Shown piece after piece: positions 41,726 to 51,257 of a stretch of DNA of 64,000 bases; the first letter of the stretch is position 1; every line of letters starts with the position of its first letter. Position numbers and translations under genes: made by a program. The DNA comes from an uncultured Clostridium sp. (lineage in GTDB: Bacteria; Bacillota; Clostridia; TANB77; CAG-508): positions 186,615 to 250,614 of the forward strand of contig CAKNIZ010000001.1 in the NCBI GenBank assembly GCA_930980855.1, read 5' to 3'. The notes beneath the pieces were generated by a model. The model did no database searches and was not told the DNA's origin. It saw only the letters and a list, made by a program, of their open reading frames with translations.

Positions 41726-42760
41726 CTATTTCTTTCCCTTGTCTAAATTTTTTCTTCTAAGTTGTCCACATGCAGCTTCTATGTCAGAGCCTAATTCTCT
41801 TCTTATAGTTGCTGTAATTCCTTTGCTATTTAGATAATCTCTGAATTTTATTATGTTTTCATTTGAGCTTTTTATGTATTTTCCATTTTCTATTTTATTT
41901 ATTGGAATCAAATTAACATGGCATAACATTCCTTGCAATAATTCTACCAATTCATCTGCATCTTTTTGATTATCATTATTATCTTTAGCTAATGCATACT
42001 CAAATGAAATTCTTTTATTTGTTTTTTCTATATAATATTTGCAAGCTTTTATCAACTCTTGTATATTATATGCATTGTTAATTGGCATCATACTACTTCT
42101 TGTCTTATTATTTGCGCTATGAAGTGAAATAGATAACGTGCATTGTACTTTCTCGTCTGCAAACCTATATATTTTAGGTACTACTCCACTTGTTGATATA
42201 CTTATATGTCTTGCTCCAATATTTAATCCTTTTTGGTTATTTAAAATTTTTATTGCATTTATTACATTGTCATAATTATCAAAAGGTTCTCCTATTCCCA
42301 TGAAAACTACATTTGATATTTTATTCCCTATATCTTGCTCTATCGCTAATATTTGTTCCACAATTTCTCCACTTGTTAAATTTCTTACAAATGGTATTCC
42401 CGTAGAAGCACAAAATTTGCACCCCATTTTACATCCTATTTGAGAAGAAACACATACTGTTTTTCCAAAATGATATTCCATAAGTACTGATTCAATAGCA
42501 TTTCCGTCACTTAAACCAAATAAGTATTTTTTTGTACCATCTTTTGATTCTAGTTTTCTCACTATTTCAAAATTACAAATATCATAGTTTTGTTTTAGTT
42601 TTTCTCTCAAATTCAATGACAAATTTGTCATTTCATCAAAGCTTTTTACTTTATCTACAAACAGCCATTTAAAAATTTGTTCAGCTCTAAATGGTTTTTC
42701 TTCTAATTTTGTAAGCTCTTCTTTTAGTTCTTCTAAATTATAGTCTTTTATATTTTTCAT
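41726..42760 (-). CDS. rlmN: 23S rRNA/tRNA adenine-C2 methyltransferase RlmN
   Basis: Radical SAM enzyme that methylates A2503 of 23S rRNA and A37 of some tRNAs. The 344 residues hold the cluster motif GCKMGCKFCASTG (about 111-123), a GEPFDNYDNV stretch, and the second catalytic cysteine near the C-terminus in EAACGQLRRK; the other methyl-carrying cysteine lies in the same region. It is first gene of the prpC-prkC run and has its own promoter. Confidence 0.95.
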   Translation of the reverse strand: MKNIKDYNLEELKEELTKLEEKPFRAEQIFKWLFVDKVKSFDEMTNLSLNLREKLKQNYDICNFEIVRKLESKDGTKKYLFGLSDGNAIESVLMEYHFGKTVCVSSQIGCKMGCKFCASTGIPFVRNLTSGEIVEQILAIEQDIGNKISNVVFMGIGEPFDNYDNVINAIKILNNQKGLNIGARHISISTSGVVPKIYRFADEKVQCTLSISLHSANNKTRSSMMPINNAYNIQELIKACKYYIEKTNKRISFEYALAKDNNDNQKDADELVELLQGMLCHVNLIPINKIENGKYIKSSNENIIKFRDYLNSKGITATIRRELGSDIEAACGQLRRKNLDKGKK

Positions 42761-42776
42761 ATATTTCTCCTATTAT

Positions 42777-42805
42777 TTTATACCACAAACTTAGTCGTTT
42801 TTCAA
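42777..42805 (-). promoter_or_regulatory. Promoter of rlmN-prpC-prkC
   Basis: Minus-strand TTGAAA and TATAAA separated by 17 bases, with a TGG extended -10 element. Confidence 0.65.
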
Positions 42806-42846
42806 GATGCTTACTATAAAAAAGTACGATTAGTAAATTTAATAAG

Positions 42847-42998
42847 TTATTATTCACAGCCTCTTATTAAGTTAATAAAATTGCATATTCAAGATTTTGC
42901 AGTTTCGCGCAGTTTGGAGGACTTTACGTCCGACAGCAAGAAACAAAAAATCTTTGAATATACAATTCTAAAACATTTTATACCACTGTGAATTGTAA
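42847..42998. repeat. Palindromic element, short form (copy 8)
   Basis: Inner part 42879-42967 has ends AATTGCATATTCAAG and TTGAATATACAATT (one mismatch); the core GTTTCGCGCAG...GAAAC holds GGAC/GTCC. Outer arms TTATTATTCACAG and CTGTGAATTGTAA bring it to 152 bp. It lies between rlmN and aspS. Confidence 0.85.
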
Positions 42999-43013
42999 CT
43001 TTAATAAAATTTA

Positions 43014-44762
43014 TTAATCTTCTTTTCTTATTTCTATATGTACATCTTTTAATTGTTCTTCAGTTACTTTACTTGGTGCATTCATCATAACATCTCTTGC
43101 TTTTTTATTTTTTGGAAATGCTATAACTTCTCTAATATTAGTTGAATCAGCAATAAGCATAATCATTCTATCAAGTCCAGGTGCTGCTCCTGCATGAGGT
43201 GGTGTTCCATATTGAAAAGCTGTATATAAAGCACCAAATTTTTGTATAATATCTTTTTCTTCATAACCAGCTATTTCAAATGCTTTAAGCATTATTTCTG
43301 GGTCATGATTTCTAACAGCCCCTGATGCCATTTCATATCCATTACATACTAAGTCAAATTGATATGCTAATATATCTAATGGTTCTTTCGTATTTAATGC
43401 TTCCATTCCACCTTGTGGCATTGAGAAAGGATTATGATTAAAGTCTATTTTTCCTTCATCTTCATTATATTCATACATTGGAAAATCTACAATAAAGCAG
43501 AATTTATATACATCTTTTTCTAATAAATCTAATCTTTTTCCAAGCTCTATTCTAACTAATCCAGCTATTTTTTGTGCATTTTCTAGTTCGTCTGCAATAA
43601 AGAATATACTGTCTCCTGCTTTTGCTCCCAATTCTGTTTTTATCTCATCAGTTATAAATTTTGCAATTCCTCCTGTTAAGTTGTTTTCTTCATCTACTTT
43701 AACCCATGCTAAACCTTTTGCTCCAGCTTCATTTATAGCAAATTCTGTCATACTATCAAAGAACTTTCTTCCTTGATTACCACCTTTTGGAACTATAATT
43801 ACTTTTATAGTTTTATTTTTGAATGCATTGAATTCTGTGTTTTTAAATAAATTTGTTGCATCTTGAATAATAAGTGGATTTCTTAAATCAGGCTTATCAA
43901 TTCCATATTTATCCATTGCTTCTTTGTAAGGAAGTCTTACAAATGGTCCTTCATCAACTTTCCAATTTGTATGTTCTTTAAATACTGCTGGTACTACAGT
44001 TTCTATAACTTTGAAAACATCTTCTTGTGTTGCAAATGACATTTCAAAATCTAGTTGATAAAATTCACCTGGTGCTCTATCTGCTCTAGGATCTTCATCT
44101 CTAAAACATGGTGCTATTTGATAATATTTATCAAATCCTGAGACCATTAAAAGTTGTTTAAATTGTTGTGGTGCTTGTGGAAGAGCATAAAATTCTCCAC
44201 TATGTAATCTACTTGGTACTAAATAGTCTCTTGCACCTTCTGGTGATGAATTAGCCAAAATTGGAGTTTGTACTTCAGTAAATCCTAATTCATCCATTTT
44301 ATTTCTAAGAGATTTCATGACTTTTGAACGCAATAAAATATTGTTATGAATTCTTTCATTTCTTAAATCTAAATATCTGTATTGCAATCTTAAATCTTCT
44401 CTAACATTTTCTATATCAATTTTTTCAGAGTTGATTTCAAAAGGTAATATACTTTTACATTTCCCTAATACTTCTATTTTCTTTGCTTCTATTTCTATTT
44501 CTCCTGTTGGCATTTTAGGATTTTTATTAGAGCGCTCAACAACAGTACCTGTTACACTTATTACAGATTCCGGATTCACATTTTCCATTTGCTCTTTTAG
44601 TTCTTCTGTTGTTATTACAATTTGTGTAATACCTTTTTCATCTCTTAAGTCCACAAATTGCATAGAGCCAAGATTTCTTATTCTTTGTACCCATCCTGCA
44701 AGCATTACTTCTTCATTTACATTTTTTATATTTAATTCTCCGCAATTATGATTTCTATACAT
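43014..44762 (-). CDS. aspS: Aspartate--tRNA ligase
   Basis: Class II synthetase of bacterial type, 582 residues: N-terminal OB anticodon-binding domain (VMLAGWVQRIRNLGSMQFVDLRD), motif 2 (APCFRDEDPRADRAPGEFYQLDFEMSF), a GAD insertion domain (about 280-410) and motif 3 (GAAPGLDRMIMLIADS). Whether it also charges tRNA-Asn depends on the genome's gatCAB and asnS content, outside this window. The promoter directly upstream is near consensus, with no T-box. Confidence 0.96.
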   Translation of the reverse strand: MYRNHNCGELNIKNVNEEVMLAGWVQRIRNLGSMQFVDLRDEKGITQIVITTEELKEQMENVNPESVISVTGTVVERSNKNPKMPTGEIEIEAKKIEVLGKCKSILPFEINSEKIDIENVREDLRLQYRYLDLRNERIHNNILLRSKVMKSLRNKMDELGFTEVQTPILANSSPEGARDYLVPSRLHSGEFYALPQAPQQFKQLLMVSGFDKYYQIAPCFRDEDPRADRAPGEFYQLDFEMSFATQEDVFKVIETVVPAVFKEHTNWKVDEGPFVRLPYKEAMDKYGIDKPDLRNPLIIQDATNLFKNTEFNAFKNKTIKVIIVPKGGNQGRKFFDSMTEFAINEAGAKGLAWVKVDEENNLTGGIAKFITDEIKTELGAKAGDSIFFIADELENAQKIAGLVRIELGKRLDLLEKDVYKFCFIVDFPMYEYNEDEGKIDFNHNPFSMPQGGMEALNTKEPLDILAYQFDLVCNGYEMASGAVRNHDPEIMLKAFEIAGYEEKDIIQKFGALYTAFQYGTPPHAGAAPGLDRMIMLIADSTNIREVIAFPKNKKARDVMMNAPSKVTEEQLKDVHIEIRKED

Positions 44763-44796
44763 AGCTATCTTCCTTCTTCTTTATTTTGCTTTATTT

Positions 44797-44825
44797 ATTA
44801 TACTTATTTTTTACCAGTTTTTCAA
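44797..44825 (-). promoter_or_regulatory. Promoter of aspS
   Basis: Minus-strand TTGAAA and TATAAT, 17 bases apart. Confidence 0.75.
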
Positions 44826-44847
44826 TAGTTTTAGCTTAATTAGGTAT

Positions 44848-45282
44848 TTATCTTTCTAACAAAATGGTAACTGGACCACTATTTTGAAGACTTACTTCCA
44901 TATGTGCACCAAATACTCCTTTTTCTACATGTATTTCTTTTCCACATTCTTTGCAAAAATATTCATAAATCTTATTTGCTTTATCTGGTTTTGCAGCATT
45001 TATAAAAGATGGTCTATTTCCTGATGAGCAATCTGCATATAAAGTAAACTGAGATATCAAAAGAAGTTCGCCTTTTACATCTTTTATATTTAAATTCATT
45101 TTTCCATTTTCATCTTCAAAAACTCTAAGATTTAATAACTTTTTTGCTAAATATTCCGCTTCTTTTTCCGTATCATTTAGTCCTATTCCAACTAAAACCA
45201 TAAAACCTTTATCTATTTTTCCTACAACTTTATTATCAACTTCAACTTTTGAATTATTTACTCTTTGAACTACTAATCTCAT
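44848..45282 (-). CDS. dtd: D-aminoacyl-tRNA deacylase
   Basis: Removes D-amino acids mistakenly attached to tRNA. The 144 residues show the family's [21 protein letters not shown] start, the catalytic [17 protein letters not shown] (about 78-94) and the GPVTILLER end with the cis-proline that screens chirality. It overlaps the upstream rRNA methyltransferase gene by four bases. Confidence 0.95.
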   Translation of the reverse strand: MRLVVQRVNNSKVEVDNKVVGKIDKGFMVLVGIGLNDTEKEAEYLAKKLLNLRVFEDENGKMNLNIKDVKGELLLISQFTLYADCSSGNRPSFINAAKPDKANKIYEYFCKECGKEIHVEKGVFGAHMEVSLQNSGPVTILLER

Positions 45283-46055
45283 ATTATTCCCTCAATCTTT
45301 TCTCTTACATACTCATATATCATTATTGATGCTGCAACAGAAGCATTTAAACTTTCTGTTTTCCCCAACATTGGAATTTTTACTTTATAGCTTGATATGT
45401 CTTGTATTTCTTTTGAAACACCATTGGCTTCATTTCCGATTATAACTATTTTTTTATTATAGTCGATATCATATATATTTTTGTCAGTTTGTAAAGATGT
45501 GCTAACCAGTTCAAATCCATTTTGTTTTAATGATTTCAAAGTTTCTAGCAAATTTTCTACTTCTATTATTTGAATTCTAAATATTGCTCCCATTGTTGAC
45601 CTTACAACCTTTGGACTATATGCATCTACTGTTCCCTTTGAAACTATTAATTGTTTTATATTAGCACTATCTAATGTTCTAATTATAGTTCCAATATTTC
45701 CTGGGTCTTGCACATCATCAAGTGCCATAATATAATCAGCATTTTTATCAATTTTTCTTTTTTCATTCTTATATACAACAGCTAAAATTCCTTGTGGAGT
45801 TTTTACATCTGTGAGTTCTTTAAATACATTTTCAGTAACAAGAATAAATTTATAATTATCTATTTTTTCTACATATTTTTGATTATGATTAGCAAATTCT
45901 TCTGTCATTACAATTATGTCTATTTTTACAGATTCTTGAATTGCTTCATCTATCATTTTAGGTCCTTCAATTATATATTTCTCATTTCTATATTTCTTTT
46001 CTTTTAGTCTTTTTACTTCTTTAATTATATTATTTTCTTTACTTGAAATTACCAT
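45279..46055 (-). CDS. TrmH/SpoU-family RNA 2'-O-methyltransferase
   Basis: 258-residue SPOUT methyltransferase acting on rRNA or tRNA ribose. The N-terminal substrate-binding part ([18 protein letters not shown]) precedes the knotted domain with [28 protein letters not shown] and [23 protein letters not shown]. Its closest family is the YsgA/RlmB-like group; the precise nucleotide is not known. It ends in the dtd start (ATGA overlap). No promoter assigned. Confidence 0.88.
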   Translation of the reverse strand: MVISSKENNIIKEVKRLKEKKYRNEKYIIEGPKMIDEAIQESVKIDIIVMTEEFANHNQKYVEKIDNYKFILVTENVFKELTDVKTPQGILAVVYKNEKRKIDKNADYIMALDDVQDPGNIGTIIRTLDSANIKQLIVSKGTVDAYSPKVVRSTMGAIFRIQIIEVENLLETLKSLKQNGFELVSTSLQTDKNIYDIDYNKKIVIIGNEANGVSKEIQDISSYKVKIPMLGKTESLNASVAASIMIYEYVREKIEGII

Positions 46056-46074
46056 ATCTCATTTACCTCTTTTA

Positions 46075-46103
46075 TTGCAAATTTATATCCAATATGCTAT
46101 AAT
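46075..46103 (+). promoter_or_regulatory. Promoter of the 52-residue orphan gene
   Basis: TTGCAA and TATAAT with a 17-bp spacer and a TGC extended -10 element. Confidence 0.85.
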
Positions 46104-46147
46104 TATATTACTTCGCTTTAGAAGAAAACTTAAAAGGAGGCTATTTT

Positions 46148-46306
46148 ATGGCCAAAAGGATTAACTTTCCGTATTTACAGAAAGAAGATCGTAAGAAGCC
46201 CTCTTTGTTTTCCTCTTTACGTGGAAAAATAATTGGTAAGTGGTATTCTGACGATTGGCTCATACTTGGCCCACCCCCTGCCCCTAAGCAAAAACGAAGG
46301 GGTTAA
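46148..46306 (+). CDS. Unrecognised 52-residue basic protein (GC-rich orphan gene)
   Basis: Too short for routine ORF calling, but every expression signal is present: a near-consensus promoter, AAAAGGAGG seven bases before ATG, and a strong terminator four bases past the stop. The protein begins MAKRINFPYLQKEDRKKPSL and ends with a proline/lysine tail (GPPPAPKQKRRG); a tryptophan pair (WYSDDW) lies near residue 32. It is very basic and probably soluble. GC is about 45 %, with CCC, GCC and CTC codons that neighbours avoid. It lies on the plus strand between two minus-strand genes. Function unknown; nucleic-acid binding is a guess from charge. Confidence 0.7.
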   Translation: MAKRINFPYLQKEDRKKPSLFSSLRGKIIGKWYSDDWLILGPPPAPKQKRRG

Positions 46307-46310
46307 TTCC

Positions 46311-46360
46311 AGCAGGTTCTGACTACTTTTAGCCAGAGCCTGCTTTTATTTTATTTTTTC
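46311..46360 (+). terminator. Terminator of the 52-residue orphan gene
   Basis: AGCAGGTTCTG (46311-46321) pairs with CAGAGCCTGCT (46334-46344) with one G-U pair, followed by TTTATTTTATTTTTTC. It overlaps the end of mfd on the other strand. Confidence 0.88.
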
Positions 46361-49300
46361 TAGGAACTCTTTTATTTCTTTCATAGTATCTTTTTCTATT
46401 TTTAATGTTATGTAAGGCTTTTCACCAGGTGAAAATCTTACTTTTGAGCCATAATTTTCAATTATTTTTTCTAGCATTTCATCAGGTATGTTTTTAAAAA
46501 ACGCTACTACTCCATTTTGTTTTTGTTGAAGTTTTATAATATTTGTTTTTCTACACAGATTTTTAATTCTTGCAATTTCTATTAAATTATTTACCTCTGT
46601 AGGCATCTCTCCATACCTATCTATTATTTCATCAATGATATTTTGAATATCTTCCTCAGTTCTTGAATTCGCTATATCTTGGTATATTTCTATTTTTTGA
46701 CTAGCATTTTCTATATATTCCTCCGGTATATATGAAGAAACATTTAGGTCTATTGATATTTCTGGCTCCTCTTCTACTTTTTCGCCTTTCATTTCTTTTA
46801 CAACTTCATCTAATAATCTATTATACATATCATAACCAACTTGCTCAATATGTCCATGTTGCATTTCTCCAAATATACTTCCTGCCCCTCTTATTTGTAA
46901 ATCCCTTGTTGCAATTTTAAATCCAGAACCAAATTCCGTAAATTCTTTTATTGCTTTTAATCTTTGAGATGCATCTTCTGATAGCATTTTGTCTCTTCTA
47001 TAAGTAATATATGCATAAGCTTGTCTATTACTTCTTCCAACTCTTCCTCTTATCTGATAAAGTTGTGCTAATCCAAATCTATCTGCATTTTCAACTATTA
47101 TTGTATTTGCGTTGGGAATATCTATTCCTGATTCAAGAATTGTCGTACAAACTAATACATTGGTTTTCCCATCAACAAAATCCTGCATTATCTCTTCTAT
47201 TTCTTTTCCAGACATTTTTCCGTGCGCATAAGCTATTCTGGCTTCTGGTACTAAATTCTGAAGTTCTAATGCTTTTACACTTATTGTATCAACTATATTA
47301 TATATGTAAAATACCTGTCCTCCTCTTTCTAGCTCTTTAGTGATAGCTTCTTTTATTACTTCCTTATCATATTCTAATACATAAGTCTGAATTGGTTTTC
47401 TATTTTGAGGTGGTTCGTAAATGACTGACATATCTCTTATACCTACAATTGACATTTGAAGTGTTCTTGGAATTGGAGTTGCTGTCATTGTTAATACATC
47501 TACAGTATTTTTATAATGCTTAATTTTTTCTTTATCTTTTACACCAAATCTATGCTCTTCATCAATTATAAGTAAACCTAAATCTTTAAATTCCACATCT
47601 TTGCTTAATATTCTGTGTGTACCTAAAACGATATCTACTTCCCCAGTTTTTAATTTTTCTACAACATCTTTTTGCTCTTTTTTAGTTCTAAATCTATTTA
47701 ACAGTTCTACTTTTATAGGATATTCTTCCATTCTTTCTTTAAATTCTTGATATTGCTGACTGGCTAAAATTGTTGTTGGAGCTAAATATGCAACTTGCTT
47801 ACTATCCATGACGGCTTTAAATGCTGCTCTTATGGCAACTTCTGTTTTACCATATCCTACATCTCCACACAAAAGTCTATCCATTGGTCTTGAATTTTCC
47901 ATATCTTTTTTTACTTCTTCGATACATCTTAATTGGTCATTTGTTTCTTTATATGGAAAACTATCTTCAAACTGTCTTTGGAAAACATTATCTTTAGAAA
48001 AAGCGAAACCCTTAGTATGTTCTCTTTTTGCATATAAATTTATTAATTCTTTTGCAACTGCTCTTAAATTACCTTTTACTTTTGCCTTAGTATTTTCCCA
48101 ATCTTTTGTTCCTAATTTATTAAGCCTTAATGTACCTTCTGAGCCAACATATTTTCGTACATTATCTAATGCATCTGTTGGTACATATAGCACATCTCCG
48201 TCCTTATATTTAAGTTGAATGTAATCTTTTGTTACTCCATCTTCCTTAATTGTATTTACTCCTGTGAAAATACCTATACCATGATTTCTATGTACTATGT
48301 AATCTCCAACTTTAAGGTCTGCAAATACTATTTTTTCTCCACTTTTAAATGTATCTGAAACTTTCTTAGTTTTTTTAGTTTTTGCAAAAAATTCATCACT
48401 ACTAATAACTAAAAGTTTTGTATCCTCATCTTGAAATCCATTTGTAAGTGCACCTTCTGAAATAACTACTTCTCCTGGTTTTAATATAATATCATCTATA
48501 TTAGGTGTTATAACAACATCTTCTTCAAGTGCCTTTTTTATTTTTTCAGCATTATCACTATTTCCTGCTAAAATTACCACTTTCTTTTTGCTTTTTATTG
48601 CCTCTTTTATACCAATCTCAAGATTTTTTACGTCTCCTTTAAATAAGTTTACTTCTTTTGTGTGAAAGTCATTTTTTAAAGTGTCTCCCTCTTTTAACTC
48701 TATTGTTTTATCTAGGTTATATACATATTGATTAATATTTTCTAATGCTTCAGGAACATCTCTTTCTTTTTCAATTAATGATTTTATTAAGCTTTCATTT
48801 TCCTTTTGTATAGCATTTATTCTTTGATTAATTTTTTCTGGTTCATCTGTAAAAATTTCATAATCTTTTATATAGTCAATAAAAGTATTTTGCCTTGTGT
48901 AAAATTCATTAAAATACTTATCTATTTTTGAGGCATATTCACCTTCTCTTATTATTTCAATATCTTCTAAATCATATTTTTTCTTATTCTTTTCTATTCT
49001 TTCACATACTTTTTCTACTGAATCTTCTAATATGTTTTCAAAAGCGGGATATATAACGACGTTTTTTATCATTTCATTTGACCTTTGTGAAGATATTCTG
49101 AAAGTTCTAATAGAATCTACATCATCTCCCCAAAATTCTATTCTAATACCTTCATTTTCAGCAATTCCGATATCTACAATGTCTCCCCTTACACTGAACT
49201 CTCCTCTATTTTCTATAAGGTCAACTCTTTTATATCCATTTTGTACTAATTTATTTTTCAAACTATCATGATTTATTGTATCTCCAATTTTTAGTTTTAG

Positions 49301-49702
49301 TATATTTTGATACAACACGTCTTTTGATATCATTTTTTGCATAACAGCTTCTATTGTAGTAACTATTATTTTTGCCTTCTTGTTATAAATATTATTTAGT
49401 ATTTCAATTCTGTCATATTCAATATCATTGCTTTCTGCATCATAATCATATGCTGCAATTTCTCTTTTTGGAAAGTATTTTACATCATTTAAAAAATAGC
49501 TTAAGTTTTTTACTATTTGTTTTGCTTGTATTTCATTATATGTGATTAAACATATTGGTTTTCTTTTTTCCTCATAAGTTGCTGCAATTAGTTGTGCTTT
49601 TGCCACGAAAGCAAGACCCGATATTTTTATCGGATAGGTCTTTTCATTAATATATTTTTTAAATTTTTCTGATGAAGCCAAATCTCTTAATATATAGTTC
49701 AT
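46346..49702 (-). CDS. mfd: Transcription-repair coupling factor Mfd
   Basis: Removes RNA polymerase stalled at DNA lesions and recruits UvrA. The 1118 residues follow the known order: UvrB-like N-terminal module, RNA polymerase interaction domain (VGDYIVHRNHGIGIFTGV, about 465-482), translocase with Walker A LLCGDVGYGKTEVAIRAAF and the DEEH box LLIIDEEHRFGVKDKEK, motif TMTATPIPRTLQMS, the TRG motif region (GRVGRSNRQAYAYI) and a C-terminal UvrA-mimic domain. Length is normal. It lies 15 bases after the TSCPD gene. Confidence 0.97.
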   Translation of the reverse strand: MNYILRDLASSEKFKKYINEKTYPIKISGLAFVAKAQLIAATYEEKRKPICLITYNEIQAKQIVKNLSYFLNDVKYFPKREIAAYDYDAESNDIEYDRIEILNNIYNKKAKIIVTTIEAVMQKMISKDVLYQNILKLKIGDTINHDSLKNKLVQNGYKRVDLIENRGEFSVRGDIVDIGIAENEGIRIEFWGDDVDSIRTFRISSQRSNEMIKNVVIYPAFENILEDSVEKVCERIEKNKKKYDLEDIEIIREGEYASKIDKYFNEFYTRQNTFIDYIKDYEIFTDEPEKINQRINAIQKENESLIKSLIEKERDVPEALENINQYVYNLDKTIELKEGDTLKNDFHTKEVNLFKGDVKNLEIGIKEAIKSKKKVVILAGNSDNAEKIKKALEEDVVITPNIDDIILKPGEVVISEGALTNGFQDEDTKLLVISSDEFFAKTKKTKKVSDTFKSGEKIVFADLKVGDYIVHRNHGIGIFTGVNTIKEDGVTKDYIQLKYKDGDVLYVPTDALDNVRKYVGSEGTLRLNKLGTKDWENTKAKVKGNLRAVAKELINLYAKREHTKGFAFSKDNVFQRQFEDSFPYKETNDQLRCIEEVKKDMENSRPMDRLLCGDVGYGKTEVAIRAAFKAVMDSKQVAYLAPTTILASQQYQEFKERMEEYPIKVELLNRFRTKKEQKDVVEKLKTGEVDIVLGTHRILSKDVEFKDLGLLIIDEEHRFGVKDKEKIKHYKNTVDVLTMTATPIPRTLQMSIVGIRDMSVIYEPPQNRKPIQTYVLEYDKEVIKEAITKELERGGQVFYIYNIVDTISVKALELQNLVPEARIAYAHGKMSGKEIEEIMQDFVDGKTNVLVCTTILESGIDIPNANTIIVENADRFGLAQLYQIRGRVGRSNRQAYAYITYRRDKMLSEDASQRLKAIKEFTEFGSGFKIATRDLQIRGAGSIFGEMQHGHIEQVGYDMYNRLLDEVVKEMKGEKVEEEPEISIDLNVSSYIPEEYIENASQKIEIYQDIANSRTEEDIQNIIDEIIDRYGEMPTEVNNLIEIARIKNLCRKTNIIKLQQKQNGVVAFFKNIPDEMLEKIIENYGSKVRFSPGEKPYITLKIEKDTMKEIKEFLEKIK

Positions 49703-49717
49703 TATATTTTACTCCTC

Positions 49718-49969
49718 TTACTTGGCTTTTTGATATTTTTCTAATGCTAATGAAATTTGGTCTGGACAAGATGTTCCTTTCATTCCACATTTTATACCTT
49801 TTAATTTTTCTTTTACTTGTTCTATTGGCATTCCTTTTATAAGTGAAGCAACCCCTTTTATATTTCCATCACATCCACCTATAACCTTTAAGTCTTTAAC
49901 TATTCCATTTTCAATATCGAAAATCATTTCTTTGGAACAAACTCCGGTTGGTTTATATCTATATTCCAC
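49718..49969 (-). CDS. TSCPD-domain protein (TIGR03905-like)
   Basis: 83-residue protein resembling the TSCPD domain found at the end of some B12-dependent ribonucleotide reductases. Features are PTGVCSKEMIFDIENGIV, the GGCDGNIKGVASLIKGM turn and GTSCPDQISLALEKY (the TSCPD signature). Four cysteines (about 11, 33, 61, 68) could bind a metal. Stand-alone members are common in Clostridia and have no established role. It is followed directly by mfd. Confidence 0.82.
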   Translation of the reverse strand: MEYRYKPTGVCSKEMIFDIENGIVKDLKVIGGCDGNIKGVASLIKGMPIEQVKEKLKGIKCGMKGTSCPDQISLALEKYQKAK

Positions 49970-50105
49970 TTTTGAATACCTCCTATAATTCTATATTTAT
50001 TCTTAATCTATTTTTCTATAACTATATTTTAGCAAAAATTCAAGAATAAATCAATAATTGCATAATAATAAAGCCAATGAAATTGGGATATTATCAGCTA
50101 AATAA

Positions 50106-50256
50106 TTACAATTCATAGACTCTTATTAAATTCATATGATTGTATATTCAAGATTTTGCAGTTTCGCGCAGTTTGGAGGACTTTATGTCCGACAGCAAGA
50201 AACAAAAAAACTTGGAATATACAATTTTAAAGAAATATGATATCTGTAAATTGTAA
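50106..50256. repeat. Palindromic element, 151-bp short form (copy 9)
   Basis: Inner part 50139-50225 with ATTGTATATTCAA ends; core as in copies 2 and 8 with GGAC/GTCC. Outer arms TTACAATT and AATTGTAA give 151 bp, the same length as copy 2. Confidence 0.87.
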
Positions 50257-50402
50257 TAACAAAGATTTTATGATTTAAAATTTTGAATTAAATTTTATTG
50301 AATTAAAATTATATGATTAGATATTATGTTTCCATTTTATACCATGATATTCAAAATTGCAAGTTAAATCGTACGCCAAATTATTGCATATTTCGACATA
50401 AA

Positions 50403-50450
50403 AATAAAGCCAACGTGCAAATTATTTTTTAATTTACATGTGTCTTTATT
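50403..50450 (-). terminator. Possible terminator of ogt
   Basis: AATAAAG pairs with CTTTATT and an imperfect inner stem (ACGTGCAAATTA with TAATTTACATGT) closes over an AT loop; TTTATG follows on the minus strand. Confidence 0.45.
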
Positions 50451-50458
50451 GTCAGTTT

Positions 50459-50926
50459 TTAATTACAATTTTGTTCTAATTTCAATAACTTTTCTTTTAC
50501 GTCTAACCCTCCAGCATACCCAACTAATTTTTTATTACTACCTATAACTCTATGACATGGAATTATAATGATTATTTTATTATTATGGTTCGCCATTCCA
50601 ACAGCTCTTGATGCTTTAGGATTACCTACTCTTTTCGCTATATCTAAATAGCTTCTTGTTTCACCATATGGTATTTCTAAAAGTGCATTCCAAACTTTTT
50701 TCTGGAATTCCGTTCCTTCTATTTTTAATGGAATATCAAATTTTTTTCTTTTACTATTAAAATATTCATCCAATTCTTTATATGTTTTATTTATAAGTTC
50801 TGTTTCTTTCTCTTCTTTTCCTTCAAACTTTTCTGTTCCATTTACTATTTCTATTCTTGAAATTTTTTCTTCACTTTCTTCTATAATTATTTTTCCTATT
50901 ACTGTATCGTATATTTTAAAATACAT
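50459..50926 (-). CDS. ogt: Methylated-DNA--protein-cysteine methyltransferase
   Basis: Suicidal repair of O6-alkylguanine: the alkyl group moves to the cysteine in IIPCHRVIGSNKKL (about 127). The 155 residues also show FQKKVWNALLEIPYGETRSYLDIAKRVGNPKASRAVGMANHNN helix-turn-helix features (positions about 80-122) and end in GYAGGLDVKEKLLKLE. A GTG three codons upstream lies inside the GGTGG site, so ATG 50926 is taken. It lacks an Ada-type zinc domain. Single-gene unit. Confidence 0.93.
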   Translation of the reverse strand: MYFKIYDTVIGKIIIEESEEKISRIEIVNGTEKFEGKEEKETELINKTYKELDEYFNSKRKKFDIPLKIEGTEFQKKVWNALLEIPYGETRSYLDIAKRVGNPKASRAVGMANHNNKIIIIIPCHRVIGSNKKLVGYAGGLDVKEKLLKLEQNCN

Positions 50927-51009
50927 AAAGACCACCTTATTATTTTTTATATTATTAGAATAATAAATATTTTGTTTTTTGTCAATTAGATAAAAAAATC
51001 TAAATTTTC

Positions 51010-51038
51010 TTGCAACTTTTTCAAATATAGTATATATT
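51010..51038 (+). promoter_or_regulatory. Promoter of glmS
   Basis: TTGCAA and TATATT with a 17-bp spacer, about 50 bases before the ribozyme core. Confidence 0.7.
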
Positions 51039-51089
51039 ATATACTATGTTCACATAGAAACAAAAAATAAAATATATAAATAATATATT

Positions 51090-51240
51090 AGCGCCTGGGC
51101 AGTTTTGCTGTTGACGAGGATAGAGGTTATCGAAATATTCGGCGGATACTCTATGGCATGCTATTGTCAGAAATATTGTAAAAAAATATTAGCAATAATA
51201 TAACAAAGCAATATTATTAGCCTTTGTGGACAAAATACAT
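51090..51240 (+). ncRNA. glmS ribozyme (glucosamine-6-phosphate activated)
   Basis: Self-cleaving riboswitch in the glmS 5' untranslated region. Conserved core pieces are present in order: AGCGCC-TGGGC at 51090 with the cleavage site just before the G at 51091, TTGACGAGGATAGAGGTTAT, CGAAATATTCGGCGGATACTC and GGC. Helices P3-P4 continue to about 51223 (TAATATTGC-type arms). When GlcN6P is high the RNA cuts itself and the 5'-hydroxyl mRNA is degraded, giving feedback on GlmS. The 3' boundary is approximate. Confidence 0.95.
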
Positions 51241-51257
51241 TATAGGAGGTCCATAAT

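Larger units (their letters stand above)
49970..50458. other. Spacer between the TSCPD gene and ogt
   Basis: 489 AT-rich bases without a credible gene. They hold one palindromic element (50106-50256) and an imperfect terminator-like hairpin near the ogt end (50403-50450). Confidence 0.6.

Noticed and set aside
42838-43007. Target-site duplication TTTAATAA around copy 8
   Set aside because: The motif is too AT-rich to be meaningful here, and the other copies show no comparable duplication.
44763-44847. T-box leaders before aspS, hisS, serS or gltX
   Set aside because: Spacers are too short and none contains the conserved T-box GGGTGGNACCGCG-like sequence.
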